Source: Microcaldota archaeon (GTDB lineage Archaea > Micrarchaeota > Micrarchaeia > Micrarchaeales > CABMGC01). From it: a stretch of DNA of 22,149 nt. The translations under genes were made by a program, and so were the position numbers. The notes under the pieces were generated by a model. That model had not been told where the DNA came from. It did no database searches and saw only the letters and a program-made list of their open reading frames with translations. The DNA lies in contig DAIDLJ010000014.1 in NCBI GenBank assembly GCA_027449585.1, positions 1 to 22,149 of the forward strand, in the 5' to 3' direction. This document shows, one piece after another, positions 6,835-13,558 of this stretch (its first letter is position 1; the number at the start of each line of letters is the position of its first letter).

Positions 6835-8454
6835 ATGGCTGATTTTAAGAATGAATTTACCTACAAGAAGTTTCTTGAATCTGGAAGAGAGGAGGAATTT
6901 GACAGGCTTTTTGACAACGCTGTTGCAAAGGTGAAAAAAGAGGTGCTTGGCAAGAAGCATCCAATGTACATAGGCGGAAAGGAGGTATTCGCAAACGAGG
7001 AGCTTGTTGAGTATTCGCCGATAGACAAAACAATAGTCGGAACTTTCCAGAAAGGTACCCGTGAATCTGCAAGGCAGGCAATTGAGGCGGCATATGCGGC
7101 GTTTGATGAATGGAGCAATCTTGATTATAAGGAGAGGGCAAGGATCATGGACAGGGCTGCGGACCTCTTCTCGCAGAGGAAGTTTGAGATATCCGCAATG
7201 CTCAGCATAGAAAATGGCAAGAGCAGGTATGAATCCGTAGGAGAGGTCGATGAGGCAATCGACTTCCTTAGATACTACTCACTGGACATGATCAGAAATA
7301 AGGGGTATGTGAGGCGTGCATCACTTGAAGCCAGCACCGCGAAGGTGAAGGCAGGATTCCAAGGCGCGCCGGGGCGCGAAGAAAAAGTTACCGTAGCCAT
7401 GCGGCCGTATGGCGTATTTGGAGTTATAGCGCCATTCAATTTCCCGATATCGATATCCGTAGGGATGAGCACAGGTGCATTGATAACTGGAAACACGGTG
7501 GTGTTCAAGCCTTCGTCTACCGATAACATGACAATGCTCAGCGGTATAGAGATCTACAAGGTGTTTAGGGATGCCGGGGTTCCGGCTGGGGTATTCAATT
7601 ACGTTACCGGCCCAGGATCCGAGGTAGGAGATGAACTTGCGATAAATCCGATGGTCGGTGGGATAGCCTTCACAGGGTCAAAATCGACAGGGATAGGCAT
7701 GCTAAAGAAGTCCTACGAAGCTGGCTTGCTCAAGCCGTTCATAGTTGAGATGGGAGGAAAGAACCCGGTGATAGTCTCAAAATACGCGAACCTTGATTAT
7801 GCAGTTTCTGGAGTGGCAAGCGCGGCGTTCGGATTCTGCGGGCAGAAGTGCAGCGCAACATCCCGTGTGTATGTTCATGAATCGGTAAAGGAGCAGTTCA
7901 TAAGCAAGCTCCTTGATAAGGTCAGGACGTTCAAGGTCGGCAATCCGCTCCTCAAAGACAACTACATTGGGCCGCTCATAAGCGGATCGGCATTGAGCAA
8001 GTACAAGAGCGCCGTCCAGGAAGCGTCAAAGAATGGGCGAGTTATATTCGGAGGGAAGAGCGTTGACACGGGGCTTGGGGGTGCTTACGTTGAACCGGCA
8101 ATAATGGAGGGTGACCACAAGAATGTGCTCTTCCACGAGGAGCTCTTCGTGCCGTTCCTTTCGATATCCACATACAAGAAATTTGACGAGGCTCTGGCCA
8201 TGGCAAATGATGTGCCTTACGGATTGACAGCAGGGCTCTACAGCGAGAAGAAGGCAGAGATCAAGGAATTTGTTAAGGCAATAAAGTCAGGTACGATATA
8301 CATCAACAGGGAGACGAGCTCGAGCACCGGAGCCATAGTAGGGCTGCAGACGTTCGTTGGATGGAAGAGCAGCGCGCTGACAGGGAAGGGAAGCGGGAGC
8401 AGATTCTATCTCCAGCAGTTCATGAGGGAGCAGAGTCAGACGCTTGTTAGATAA
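6835..8454 (+). CDS. NAD(P)-dependent aldehyde dehydrogenase, P5C dehydrogenase-like
   Basis: This 539-residue member of the ALDH superfamily oxidises an aldehyde to the acid with NAD(P). Catalytic residues are present: Asn202 in APFNFP, Glu305 in EMGGKN and the nucleophile Cys339 in GQKCSA; the Rossmann glycine motif FTGSKSTG is at about 279-286. The C-terminal part contains INRETSSSTGAIVG, where TGAIVG is the mark of 1-pyrroline-5-carboxylate dehydrogenases (proline to glutamate), and the length and N-terminal extension of about 40 residues fit that group. Where most relatives have PFGGWKxSG this protein has TFVGWKSSA, so the substrate assignment is tentative. A GGGAG ribosome site lies close upstream. 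A DUF192 gene follows 11 bases later. Confidence 0.85.
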   Translation: MADFKNEFTYKKFLESGREEEFDRLFDNAVAKVKKEVLGKKHPMYIGGKEVFANEELVEYSPIDKTIVGTFQKGTRESARQAIEAAYAAFDEWSNLDYKERARIMDRAADLFSQRKFEISAMLSIENGKSRYESVGEVDEAIDFLRYYSLDMIRNKGYVRRASLEASTAKVKAGFQGAPGREEKVTVAMRPYGVFGVIAPFNFPISISVGMSTGALITGNTVVFKPSSTDNMTMLSGIEIYKVFRDAGVPAGVFNYVTGPGSEVGDELAINPMVGGIAFTGSKSTGIGMLKKSYEAGLLKPFIVEMGGKNPVIVSKYANLDYAVSGVASAAFGFCGQKCSATSRVYVHESVKEQFISKLLDKVRTFKVGNPLLKDNYIGPLISGSALSKYKSAVQEASKNGRVIFGGKSVDTGLGGAYVEPAIMEGDHKNVLFHEELFVPFLSISTYKKFDEALAMANDVPYGLTAGLYSEKKAEIKEFVKAIKSGTIYINRETSSSTGAIVGLQTFVGWKSSALTGKGSGSRFYLQQFMREQSQTLVR

Positions 8455-8465
8455 ATTGGTATTCT

Positions 8466-8864
8466 ATGCTTGATTTCTTTCTGGGGAAACCGGTTTACGA
8501 GAAGAGGACGGTCAGTTATGGGAAGAGGCATTTTAATGTCGAAGTGGCAGACTCGATTAGGAAAAGGATGAAGGGATTGATGGGTCGCACCAGTCTGCCG
8601 GAGGATGGCGGCATGCTCTTCATATTCGGAGCGCCAGGGAGATATGGGTTCTGGATGGCGGGGATGAAGTTTGGCATAGATATAATCTGGCTCGATAGAA
8701 ATGGTAGCGTGGTCCATATTGCAAGAAATGCAAGACCATGCGCGTCAATGATTGGATGCGAGACGATAACGCCAAAGAGGGATGCCATATATGTTCTTGA
8801 GTTGGTAGCTGGGACAGGGAAGAAGCTAGGGATAAGGATCGGCAGCAGGTTTTCCCTCCAATAG
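8466..8864 (+). CDS. DUF192 (COG1430) family protein
   Basis: The 132-residue protein belongs to the DUF192 family, small beta-rich domains of unknown function. The hallmarks are present: RMKGLMGRTSLPEDGGMLF (about 35-53), then FWMAGMKFGIDIIWLDRNG, normally FWMKNTxIPLDIxFID. It is a cytosolic form, since the N-terminus (MLDFFLGKPVYEK) has no signal peptide, whereas many relatives are secreted. It lies 11 bases after the dehydrogenase and is probably cotranscribed with it. No function can be given. Confidence 0.85.
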   Translation: MLDFFLGKPVYEKRTVSYGKRHFNVEVADSIRKRMKGLMGRTSLPEDGGMLFIFGAPGRYGFWMAGMKFGIDIIWLDRNGSVVHIARNARPCASMIGCETITPKRDAIYVLELVAGTGKKLGIRIGSRFSLQ

Positions 8865-8876
8865 GCTTAGTGAATC

Positions 8877-8884
8877 CTTTTAAA
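8877..8884 (+). promoter_or_regulatory. Candidate TATA box of the prenylquinone operon
   Basis: CTTTTAAA lies about 46 bases before ATG 8927. The implied leader of about 19 bases ends with GAGG at 8917-8920, six bases before the ATG, a fitting ribosome binding site. A second A/T-rich box at 8899-8907 is closer than usual. Confidence 0.35.
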
Positions 8885-8926
8885 CTTGATTAAAGATAGA
8901 ATATTTGAAATTGGCCGAGGATTTTT

Positions 8927-9805
8927 ATGGCAGTAGTGGAGAAAACGCTCAGGGTAAGCCTACCAAACGAAGTAAAAAAAGCTTTGAAAGAGGTGGAGAG
9001 CAGGCTTGCTTCCTTCAAGGTGTCAGATTTTGTAAACCAGGAACTCTTTGATCCTTCAATGCATCTGCTCAACAAGCAAGGCAAACTACTTAGGCCTACG
9101 CTTTTGCTTCTTGGATCGCATCTTATTGACAGGAATCCTTCTGATTACATAGACCTTGCGGTTGCAGCGGAGATGCTGCATGTGGCTTCACTCATACACG
9201 ACGACATAATAGACAGAGACCATGAAAGGAGAGACTTGAAGGCAGTGCATGAGCAGTATGGACGCGAGGCTGCGCTTCTGGCTGGAGACGCCCTTGTTGC
9301 AAAGGCGGTTGCTATTTCATCTAAGTACGGGGAGAATGTACTAAGTGCAATGGCAAAAGCAAGCGTTGACATGTGCGCTGGAGAGCTTCTCGACTACAAA
9401 CTGCAGAAGAACAATAAGATGCCAAGCGTCTCTGAATGCATAAACATAGACCTGCTAAAGAGCGCCTCGCTCATAGCAACGTGCTGCAACATAACCGCAG
9501 TCCATTCGGGTAGCCAAATGGCAGATGAGATACATAAATTTGGTAGGGATCTTGGAGTTGCATTCCAGATAAGGGACGATATCGTAGACTACGGCGAATG
9601 GGCGGAACGGGGGAGGAAAGGCTTGCTCATACCAAACATAGTCTCAAGCCTTGAGAGCGAGAACGGTCTTGGGAGCAGTGAAGCGTTATCCAAGGCAGTG
9701 GCAATCAATTCTAGGTACGTGAAAGACGCAATGGATAGGCTTGGAAACGGAGCCGCAGCGGAATCAATGAAGGATTACGCAAAATTAGTGATGATAAAGT
9801 CTTAG
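8927..9805 (+). CDS. Polyprenyl diphosphate synthase (trans-isoprenyl type)
   Basis: It condenses isopentenyl diphosphate with allylic diphosphates to an all-trans polyprenyl chain. The 292-residue protein shows GKLLRP (52-57), the first Asp-rich motif DDIID (92-96), LLAGDAL (117-123), KSA near 178-180 and the second Asp-rich motif DDIVD (217-221, in FQIRDD). Residues at positions -4 and -5 before the first motif are Ser and Ala rather than aromatic, which in this family usually allows chains longer than C15-C20, as needed for a quinone side chain. After the second motif the common GKxxGxDLxEGKxTLP stretch is shortened to RGRKGLLIP. It is the first gene of an operon with an MDR oxidoreductase, CPBP protease and MenA-like prenyltransferase. 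A C20 lipid role cannot be excluded. Confidence 0.88.
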   Translation: MAVVEKTLRVSLPNEVKKALKEVESRLASFKVSDFVNQELFDPSMHLLNKQGKLLRPTLLLLGSHLIDRNPSDYIDLAVAAEMLHVASLIHDDIIDRDHERRDLKAVHEQYGREAALLAGDALVAKAVAISSKYGENVLSAMAKASVDMCAGELLDYKLQKNNKMPSVSECINIDLLKSASLIATCCNITAVHSGSQMADEIHKFGRDLGVAFQIRDDIVDYGEWAERGRKGLLIPNIVSSLESENGLGSSEALSKAVAINSRYVKDAMDRLGNGAAAESMKDYAKLVMIKS

Positions 9806-10849
9806 ATGCTTATTATGGAGGGCGTTGGATTTTACAAGCATGGCGGACCTGAGGTTTTGAAGAGGATAGACGCCCCTGATCCGATACCAGGAAATAGGGA
9901 CGTAGTCGTTGGGAGCATCGCTACCTCGGTAAACAGGATAGACATACTCTCACGAGTAGGATACCATGGGCTTGAGGTTGAGATGCCACATTTTCCTGGA
10001 AGTGACATAATAGGGATAGTGGAGAAGGTGGGCCGAGATGTGGATAACGTTTCGGTTGGGGAGAAGGTGACTGCAAATAATACTTATGGATGCGGAAAGT
10101 GCCAAGCGTGCAGGTCCGGCGATGCGACGCTATGCGCAGATTGGAAGATGATAGGGCTTGATGTCAACGGAACTTACGCAAGCATGGTAAAGATACCGGC
10201 ATCATCAATATTTAGGCCCCAAAAGAGGTTCTCCGATTACGAGATTGCCTCGATGTCGCACAACATGACTGTGGTTTGGAGGGCGCTAAGGACAATTGGG
10301 AAGGTCAGTGCAGGGGAGGTGGTAGTGATAAGGGGCGCTTCGGGCAACGCAGGGATATTTGCTGTGATGATTGCAAAGGCGCTCAAGATGAAGGTGGTTG
10401 CACTATCCAGAAACAGTGAAAAAAGAAGAAGGCTAAGACAGCTTGGAGCAGATCTGACGCTTAATCCAAAGGATGGCAAAGAGCACTTGAAGAGAGCAGT
10501 ACTTGACTTTACCGACGGAAAAGGGGCAGATATAGTAATTGAGTCATTCGGTGCGACGGCTGGAGAATCTATAGAATGGCTCAGGCCTGGCGGAAGGGCA
10601 GTGGTGTTTGGTTCGATTGCAGGCACGCAAGCTAAAGTAAACATACCTTCTTTATATCTTAACGGAGCAAGCATACTTGGCACGCACAATGCAAGTACAA
10701 AGGACTTCTCAGAAGCCTTCGAATTTGCAGTTAGGCATAACATAAGGCCTATAATAGCCAGGGTAATGGATATATCGCAGGCAAAAATAGCACAGACAAT
10801 GCTAGAGCAAGCCGAACCGTTTGGCAAGATAATATTGAAACATTGGTGA
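9806..10849 (+). CDS. Medium-chain dehydrogenase/reductase, quinone oxidoreductase-like
   Basis: This 347-residue NAD(P)-dependent MDR protein has an N-terminal GroES-like domain and a Rossmann domain with GASGNAG at 177-183. Four cysteines at 96, 99, 102 and 110 (CGKCQACRSGDATLC) form the structural zinc site. The catalytic zinc ligands of alcohol dehydrogenases are missing: the usual Cys-Gly-Thr-Asp is NRID (43-46) and the usual Gly-His-Glu is GSD (65-67). That combination is typical of quinone reductase or enoyl reductase-like members that reduce activated double bonds. It starts directly after the synthase stop (TAG-ATG) and is followed four bases later by the CPBP gene, so a step in the same isoprenoid or quinone pathway is plausible but unproven. 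Confidence 0.85.
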   Translation: MLIMEGVGFYKHGGPEVLKRIDAPDPIPGNRDVVVGSIATSVNRIDILSRVGYHGLEVEMPHFPGSDIIGIVEKVGRDVDNVSVGEKVTANNTYGCGKCQACRSGDATLCADWKMIGLDVNGTYASMVKIPASSIFRPQKRFSDYEIASMSHNMTVVWRALRTIGKVSAGEVVVIRGASGNAGIFAVMIAKALKMKVVALSRNSEKRRRLRQLGADLTLNPKDGKEHLKRAVLDFTDGKGADIVIESFGATAGESIEWLRPGGRAVVFGSIAGTQAKVNIPSLYLNGASILGTHNASTKDFSEAFEFAVRHNIRPIIARVMDISQAKIAQTMLEQAEPFGKIILKHW

Positions 10850-10853
10850 ATTT

Positions 10854-11477
10854 ATGAAGATGACCAGGGAGGATTTTGCGTATTTCATACTGCCGGCATT
10901 GCTCTGGCCGATAGTGTTCATAGCATTGCGGAGCAAGTTCGTTTACGCAATGCTTGTGGCTGCGCTGTGCCTTGCAGCATTTACGCTTTATGGATACAGG
11001 GACAGAATAAAGTTCAGCTATAGAAAGGCCAACTATGCATCGATACTTCTGCTTGGGATAATAGGCAGCGTGGCCTTATACCTGGCCTTCCTGATAGGAT
11101 ACTATGCTACTGTTCTGCTTGGACTTAGCAGCTACGTATCTTCCATATACACAATGCTCTATTCGCAGGGAGCCGCGCTTGCAGTTGCCCCGATTCTCAT
11201 ATTGATAGGGATATCTGAGGAGATATACTGGAGGGGAGGGCTGCAAGGGTACATAAGGAAGAATTCGAAGGTGTTCGCCAATAAGGCATGGCTTGGATCG
11301 GCCCTGTGGTATGGCGCCGTGCATCTTCTTACATTGAATCCGATTCTTGCACTGTCAGCATTCGTTGTGGGAATCATAACTGGCCTTATAGCAGAAAGGT
11401 ATGGTATTTTAGTATCTTCCGTAACACATATTATATGGCTAATAGCCATAGTGCTCGTAATACCTATAGGGATTTGA
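10854..11477 (+). CDS. CPBP/Rce1-family intramembrane metalloprotease
   Basis: The 207-residue membrane protein has about six or seven helices and the CPBP (Abi/Rce1-like) motifs in order: SEEIYWRGG with Glu122, Glu123 and Arg127, WYGAVH with His157, and VTHIIW with His192. In this family these residues form the metal site of a protease that cuts C-terminal to prenylated or bacteriocin-like peptides; eukaryotic Rce1 cuts after CAAX prenylation. It sits between the MDR gene and the prenyltransferase, with one base of overlap with the latter (TGATG). Its presence in an operon devoted to prenyl chains is suggestive, yet CPBP genes turn up in many contexts. Substrate unknown. Confidence 0.82.
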   Translation: MKMTREDFAYFILPALLWPIVFIALRSKFVYAMLVAALCLAAFTLYGYRDRIKFSYRKANYASILLLGIIGSVALYLAFLIGYYATVLLGLSSYVSSIYTMLYSQGAALAVAPILILIGISEEIYWRGGLQGYIRKNSKVFANKAWLGSALWYGAVHLLTLNPILALSAFVVGIITGLIAERYGILVSSVTHIIWLIAIVLVIPIGI

Positions 11478-12430
11478 TGGCAAAAAAGCGCTCTAAAAAA
11501 GTAAGCAGCAGGAAAGCTCCAAGGAAGACTGAAAGGAAAATTCCATTCAATATCAGATATTACATAGAGGAGATGTTCGAGCCGACAATAATGTATTGCG
11601 GATTCTCTGCGCTGGTTGGAGTCGTAGGGGCACTGCATTACGGCCATGCAGTGGCATTGTACGGGATTCTCGCCATAATAGGAGTGATGCTTGCACAGAT
11701 GTCAATAAACCTAATAGACGATTATGAGGATTACACGTCCGGACTTGATCTGGATACCGTCAAGACCAAATTCAGCGGCGGAAGTGCGCTCATAGTTGAC
11801 AGAAAGATAGACCCGAGGAATGTGCTACTGATGGGAGTTATTGCATTCTTACTAGCTGCAACCATAGGGCTTTATCTCATAAGCATATATCCGATACTGA
11901 TTCCGATAGTGATCATAGGCGCAGCAACAATACTGTTTTATGCCAGGTTCTTCTCTAAGGTACCTTATGCCTCAGAGCCGCTAACCGCTATCAACTTCTT
12001 CCTAGTCGCAATGGGAGCATATATTGCATCTGGAGGTCCGCTGATGAGCGCAAAGCTATTTGCTTTTGCCGCCCTTGCCATAGGGTTCCAGGTTGGCATA
12101 GCCGTAGTAGTCAACTTCCTTCCAGACAGGGATGCTGACAAAAAACACGGAAGGAGGAATGCAATAGTCATGATGAGCAGCAACAGGGGCGTTGCACTGC
12201 TATATCTGGTCTTCGAATACGTCTCTTTCGCGCTGGTTACTGTGGGCGTGCTAATGAAATTCCTCCCACTTGCATGCTTATTGATACTTGTGACTTTGCC
12301 GATGATTGCAAGCGTATTCAAGGGAATGTTTGAGTATAAGGATCCAAAGAGCTATGAGAAGACGATGGCAACAGCGGCTCTTGCTGAGTTTGCATTCATC
12401 GTACTTCTTGCTATAGGCTTTATACTCTAA
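11477..12430 (+). CDS. menA: UbiA-superfamily prenyltransferase, MenA-like
   Basis: This 317-residue membrane enzyme attaches a polyprenyl chain to an aromatic acid, in menaquinone synthesis 1,4-dihydroxy-2-naphthoate. The first Asp motif is INLIDDYEDYTSGLD (77-91), followed by FSGGS (99-103), a MenA trait. The second Asp motif is NFLPDRDADKKHG (213-225), matching NEFPDxxAD...GK of MenA relatives rather than the lipid-synthesis DGGGP synthases. There are about eight to nine helices after a very basic, cytosolic N-terminal tail (MAKKRSKKVSSRKAPRKTER). The ATG overlaps the CPBP stop by one base; a longer open frame extending upstream lies over the CPBP gene and is not used. The methyltransferase gene converges from the other side 15 bases away. 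Confidence 0.87.
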   Translation: MAKKRSKKVSSRKAPRKTERKIPFNIRYYIEEMFEPTIMYCGFSALVGVVGALHYGHAVALYGILAIIGVMLAQMSINLIDDYEDYTSGLDLDTVKTKFSGGSALIVDRKIDPRNVLLMGVIAFLLAATIGLYLISIYPILIPIVIIGAATILFYARFFSKVPYASEPLTAINFFLVAMGAYIASGGPLMSAKLFAFAALAIGFQVGIAVVVNFLPDRDADKKHGRRNAIVMMSSNRGVALLYLVFEYVSFALVTVGVLMKFLPLACLLILVTLPMIASVFKGMFEYKDPKSYEKTMATAALAEFAFIVLLAIGFIL

Positions 12431-12445
12431 GTCCCAATCCAAGGG

Positions 12446-13156
12446 CTACTTATCTGCAGAGGCTATGAACGCTATGCCTGAAGGGAGGTTCCTTATCCTG
12501 ACATTTTTAAAGCCTGCAGAGAGCATCAGCCTTGCTAGCTTCTTCTTGTCGAATTCCTTTATTGTACGTACGAGCCACGCATAGGTATCGCCCTCCACAA
12601 AAGATCCGACGAATAGCATCACTTTAGAGTATGCACGGAAGAATGTGCCCTGGATTGGATCATCTGGAGCTGCCATATCAAGAAGCACTATCCTGCCGCC
12701 AGGCCTGAGGAGCCGGTAGGACTCTGCAAGGAATTTTTGCAGACCCTTCTTCTCATCTTTGGAATTTACAAAACTGCGCAGCGCGAACCCGGAAGTTATG
12801 ACATCAAATGAGCCGTCCCGGTGTGGTATACTAAATGCGCTGCCAAGTTCATTCTTTATGTTCCGTATGTCCATCTTTGAGAACTTAATTTCTGCAAGAT
12901 CTAGCATGTCCTTATTGAAGTCATAAGCGACCACTTTAACGGCCTTCCCATTTGAAGCTGCTGATCTGCTCACGGCTATTGCCAGATCCCCAGTCCCAGA
13001 TGCGACATCAAGCACATCGTATCGCATCTTTGGAAGGAGCGACTCTTTGGCCGCTTCTCGCCGCCATAGCTTATCGAAGTTGAAGCTGAAGAGATGATTC
13101 ATGAAGTCATAATTCTGGTATATCTTTGAAAACATACGGTTTATCTCGGTTGCCAT
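12446..13156 (-). CDS. ubiE: UbiE/MenG-like quinone methyltransferase
   Basis: This 236-residue S-adenosylmethionine-dependent methyltransferase is of the kind that C-methylates demethylmenaquinone or related prenylated quinones. It begins with the family pattern MFSKIYQNYDFMNHLFSFN...WRR (8-33), followed by the SAM motif VLDVASGTGDLA (48-59), AYDFNKDML with an acidic ribose-binding residue, SIPHRDGSFDVIT, and LLRPGGRIVLLD (149-160). The usual FGLRN is FALRS (124-128). It is convergent with the MenA-like gene, so prenylation and methylation genes are adjacent but in separate transcripts. The start is supported by GGGAG six bases upstream of the ATG and a TATA box at 13191-13199. Confidence 0.85.
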   Translation of the reverse strand: MATEINRMFSKIYQNYDFMNHLFSFNFDKLWRREAAKESLLPKMRYDVLDVASGTGDLAIAVSRSAASNGKAVKVVAYDFNKDMLDLAEIKFSKMDIRNIKNELGSAFSIPHRDGSFDVITSGFALRSFVNSKDEKKGLQKFLAESYRLLRPGGRIVLLDMAAPDDPIQGTFFRAYSKVMLFVGSFVEGDTYAWLVRTIKEFDKKKLARLMLSAGFKNVRIRNLPSGIAFIASADK

Positions 13157-13190
13157 GCTCCCACTTCTTTGTCATTTTTGATACTGTATA

Positions 13191-13199
13191 ATTTAAATA
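13191..13199. promoter_or_regulatory. Palindromic TATA box between ubiE and tRNA-Ser
   Basis: ATTTAAATA has a self-complementary core. Its centre is 28 bases before the first base of tRNA-Ser and 39 bases before the ATG of the methyltransferase (leader about 13 bases containing GGGAG), so one box could serve both directions. Confidence 0.45.
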
Positions 13200-13260
13200 G
13201 GCTATGATAAATACTTAATCGTGCCAAGGTGGCAGAATCCGGTAACGCGTACGCCTGGAA

Positions 13261-13272
13261 ATATTTCCTGTA
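13261..13272 (+). other. tRNA-Ser anticodon-loop intron (12 bases, position 37/38)
   Basis: The stem-to-stem distance in the anticodon arm is 19 bases instead of 7. The bases CTGG (32-35) can pair with CCTG near the intron end, apart from one T-T. The 5' bulge is AAA and the 3' bulge TAA before the anticodon stem, a relaxed bulge-helix-loop site. The exact edge may slip by one A because of the A run. Confidence 0.8.
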
Positions 13273-13306
13273 AGCGTATGGTCCTCACGGGCCATTTGGG
13301 TTCAAA

Positions 13307-13337
13307 TAAACAGGTGCCAACGCACCTGCTTTGAAAA
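13307..13337 (+). other. tRNA-Ser T-loop intron (31 bases, position 59/60)
   Basis: This intron folds as a near-perfect archaeal splice site. The outer helix is the T-stem TTGGG/CCCAA and the central four pairs are TTCA/TGAA. Both three-base bulges read AAT and would be cut after AA. The inner helix AAACAGGTGC/GCACCTGCTT has one A-C mismatch and a CAAC loop. Cutting both bulges restores the T-loop TTCAAAT. Confidence 0.88.
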
Positions 13338-13360
13338 TCCCAACCTTGGCGTATACTCAA

Positions 13361-13378
13361 GCCGCCATATTTGGCGGT
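13361..13378 (+). other. Hairpin downstream of tRNA-Ser
   Basis: CCGCCA and TGGCGG pair around the loop TATT, with a G-T pair outside. It begins ten bases after the tRNA. No clear T-run follows, so whether it ends the tRNA transcript or does something else is open. Confidence 0.4.
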
Positions 13379-13410
13379 CAAAAATACCGGCCGGATGCCT
13401 GTAGAGAAAG

Positions 13411-13421
13411 TATTAAATATA
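13411..13421 (+). promoter_or_regulatory. TATA box upstream of the small ORF and nucleotidyltransferase operon
   Basis: TATTAAATATA is centred 25 bases before ATG 13441, the spacing for a leaderless start at the small ORF. No equally placed box exists for ATG 13559, so this is the likely promoter of the whole operon. Confidence 0.5.
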
Positions 13422-13440
13422 ACCCTGTTTCATATAAGCT

Positions 13441-13554
13441 ATGGACTTAAAGCATACCCTCAGTGGGCATTTCTTTTCAATATCGGGTTTGTGGTCTGGC
13501 ACTATTAAACTGCATAGCGCCAGCCAGTCATATCGCATGATTTTATATTGGTGA
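13441..13554 (+). CDS. Possible small ORF (37 residues), unrecognised
   Basis: A short open frame starts with ATG 25 bases after a good TATA box and ends with TGA four bases before the ATG of the nucleotidyltransferase gene. The peptide begins MDLKHTLSGHFFSISGLW and ends RMILYW; it is mixed hydrophobic-basic with no obvious transmembrane helix or motif. Its placement supports translation: leaderless start, operon spacing. Its length and unremarkable composition do not, and it could instead be an untranslated leader or an upstream regulatory ORF. I do not recognise it. Confidence 0.35.
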   Translation: MDLKHTLSGHFFSISGLWSGTIKLHSASQSYRMILYW

Positions 13555-13558
13555 AACT

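Larger units (their letters stand above)
13223..13351 (+). tRNA. tRNA-Ser (GGA) with two introns
   Basis: This is a class II tRNA gene of 129 bases, 86 after removal of two introns. Acceptor stem GCCAAGG/CCTTGGC is followed by TG, a short D-arm with GAATCCGGTAA, anticodon stem TACGC/GCGTA, and a long variable arm TGGTCC-TCAC-GGGCCA. The T-stem is TTGGG/CCCAA and the discriminator is G, as usual for archaeal tRNA-Ser. After removal of the 12-base intron the anticodon loop is CTGGAAA, so the anticodon is GGA (13257-13259). After removal of the 31-base intron the T-loop is TTCAAAT. CCA is not encoded. Serine identity rests on the anticodon, the variable arm and G73. Confidence 0.92.

Noticed and set aside
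10237..10827. 196-residue open frame on the minus strand opposite the MDR gene
   Set aside because: It is an antisense shadow of a well conserved gene, with composition of a reversed coding strand and no recognisable motif.
11288..11476. Upstream extension of the MenA-like reading frame by 63 codons
   Set aside because: It runs through the CPBP gene in another frame, lacks family similarity, and ATG 11477 gives the usual basic N-terminus and the common one-base overlap.
13223..13351. tRNA-Leu instead of tRNA-Ser
   Set aside because: The first bases resemble some tRNA-Leu genes, but the spliced loop CTGGAAA gives anticodon GGA and the discriminator is G, both serine traits.
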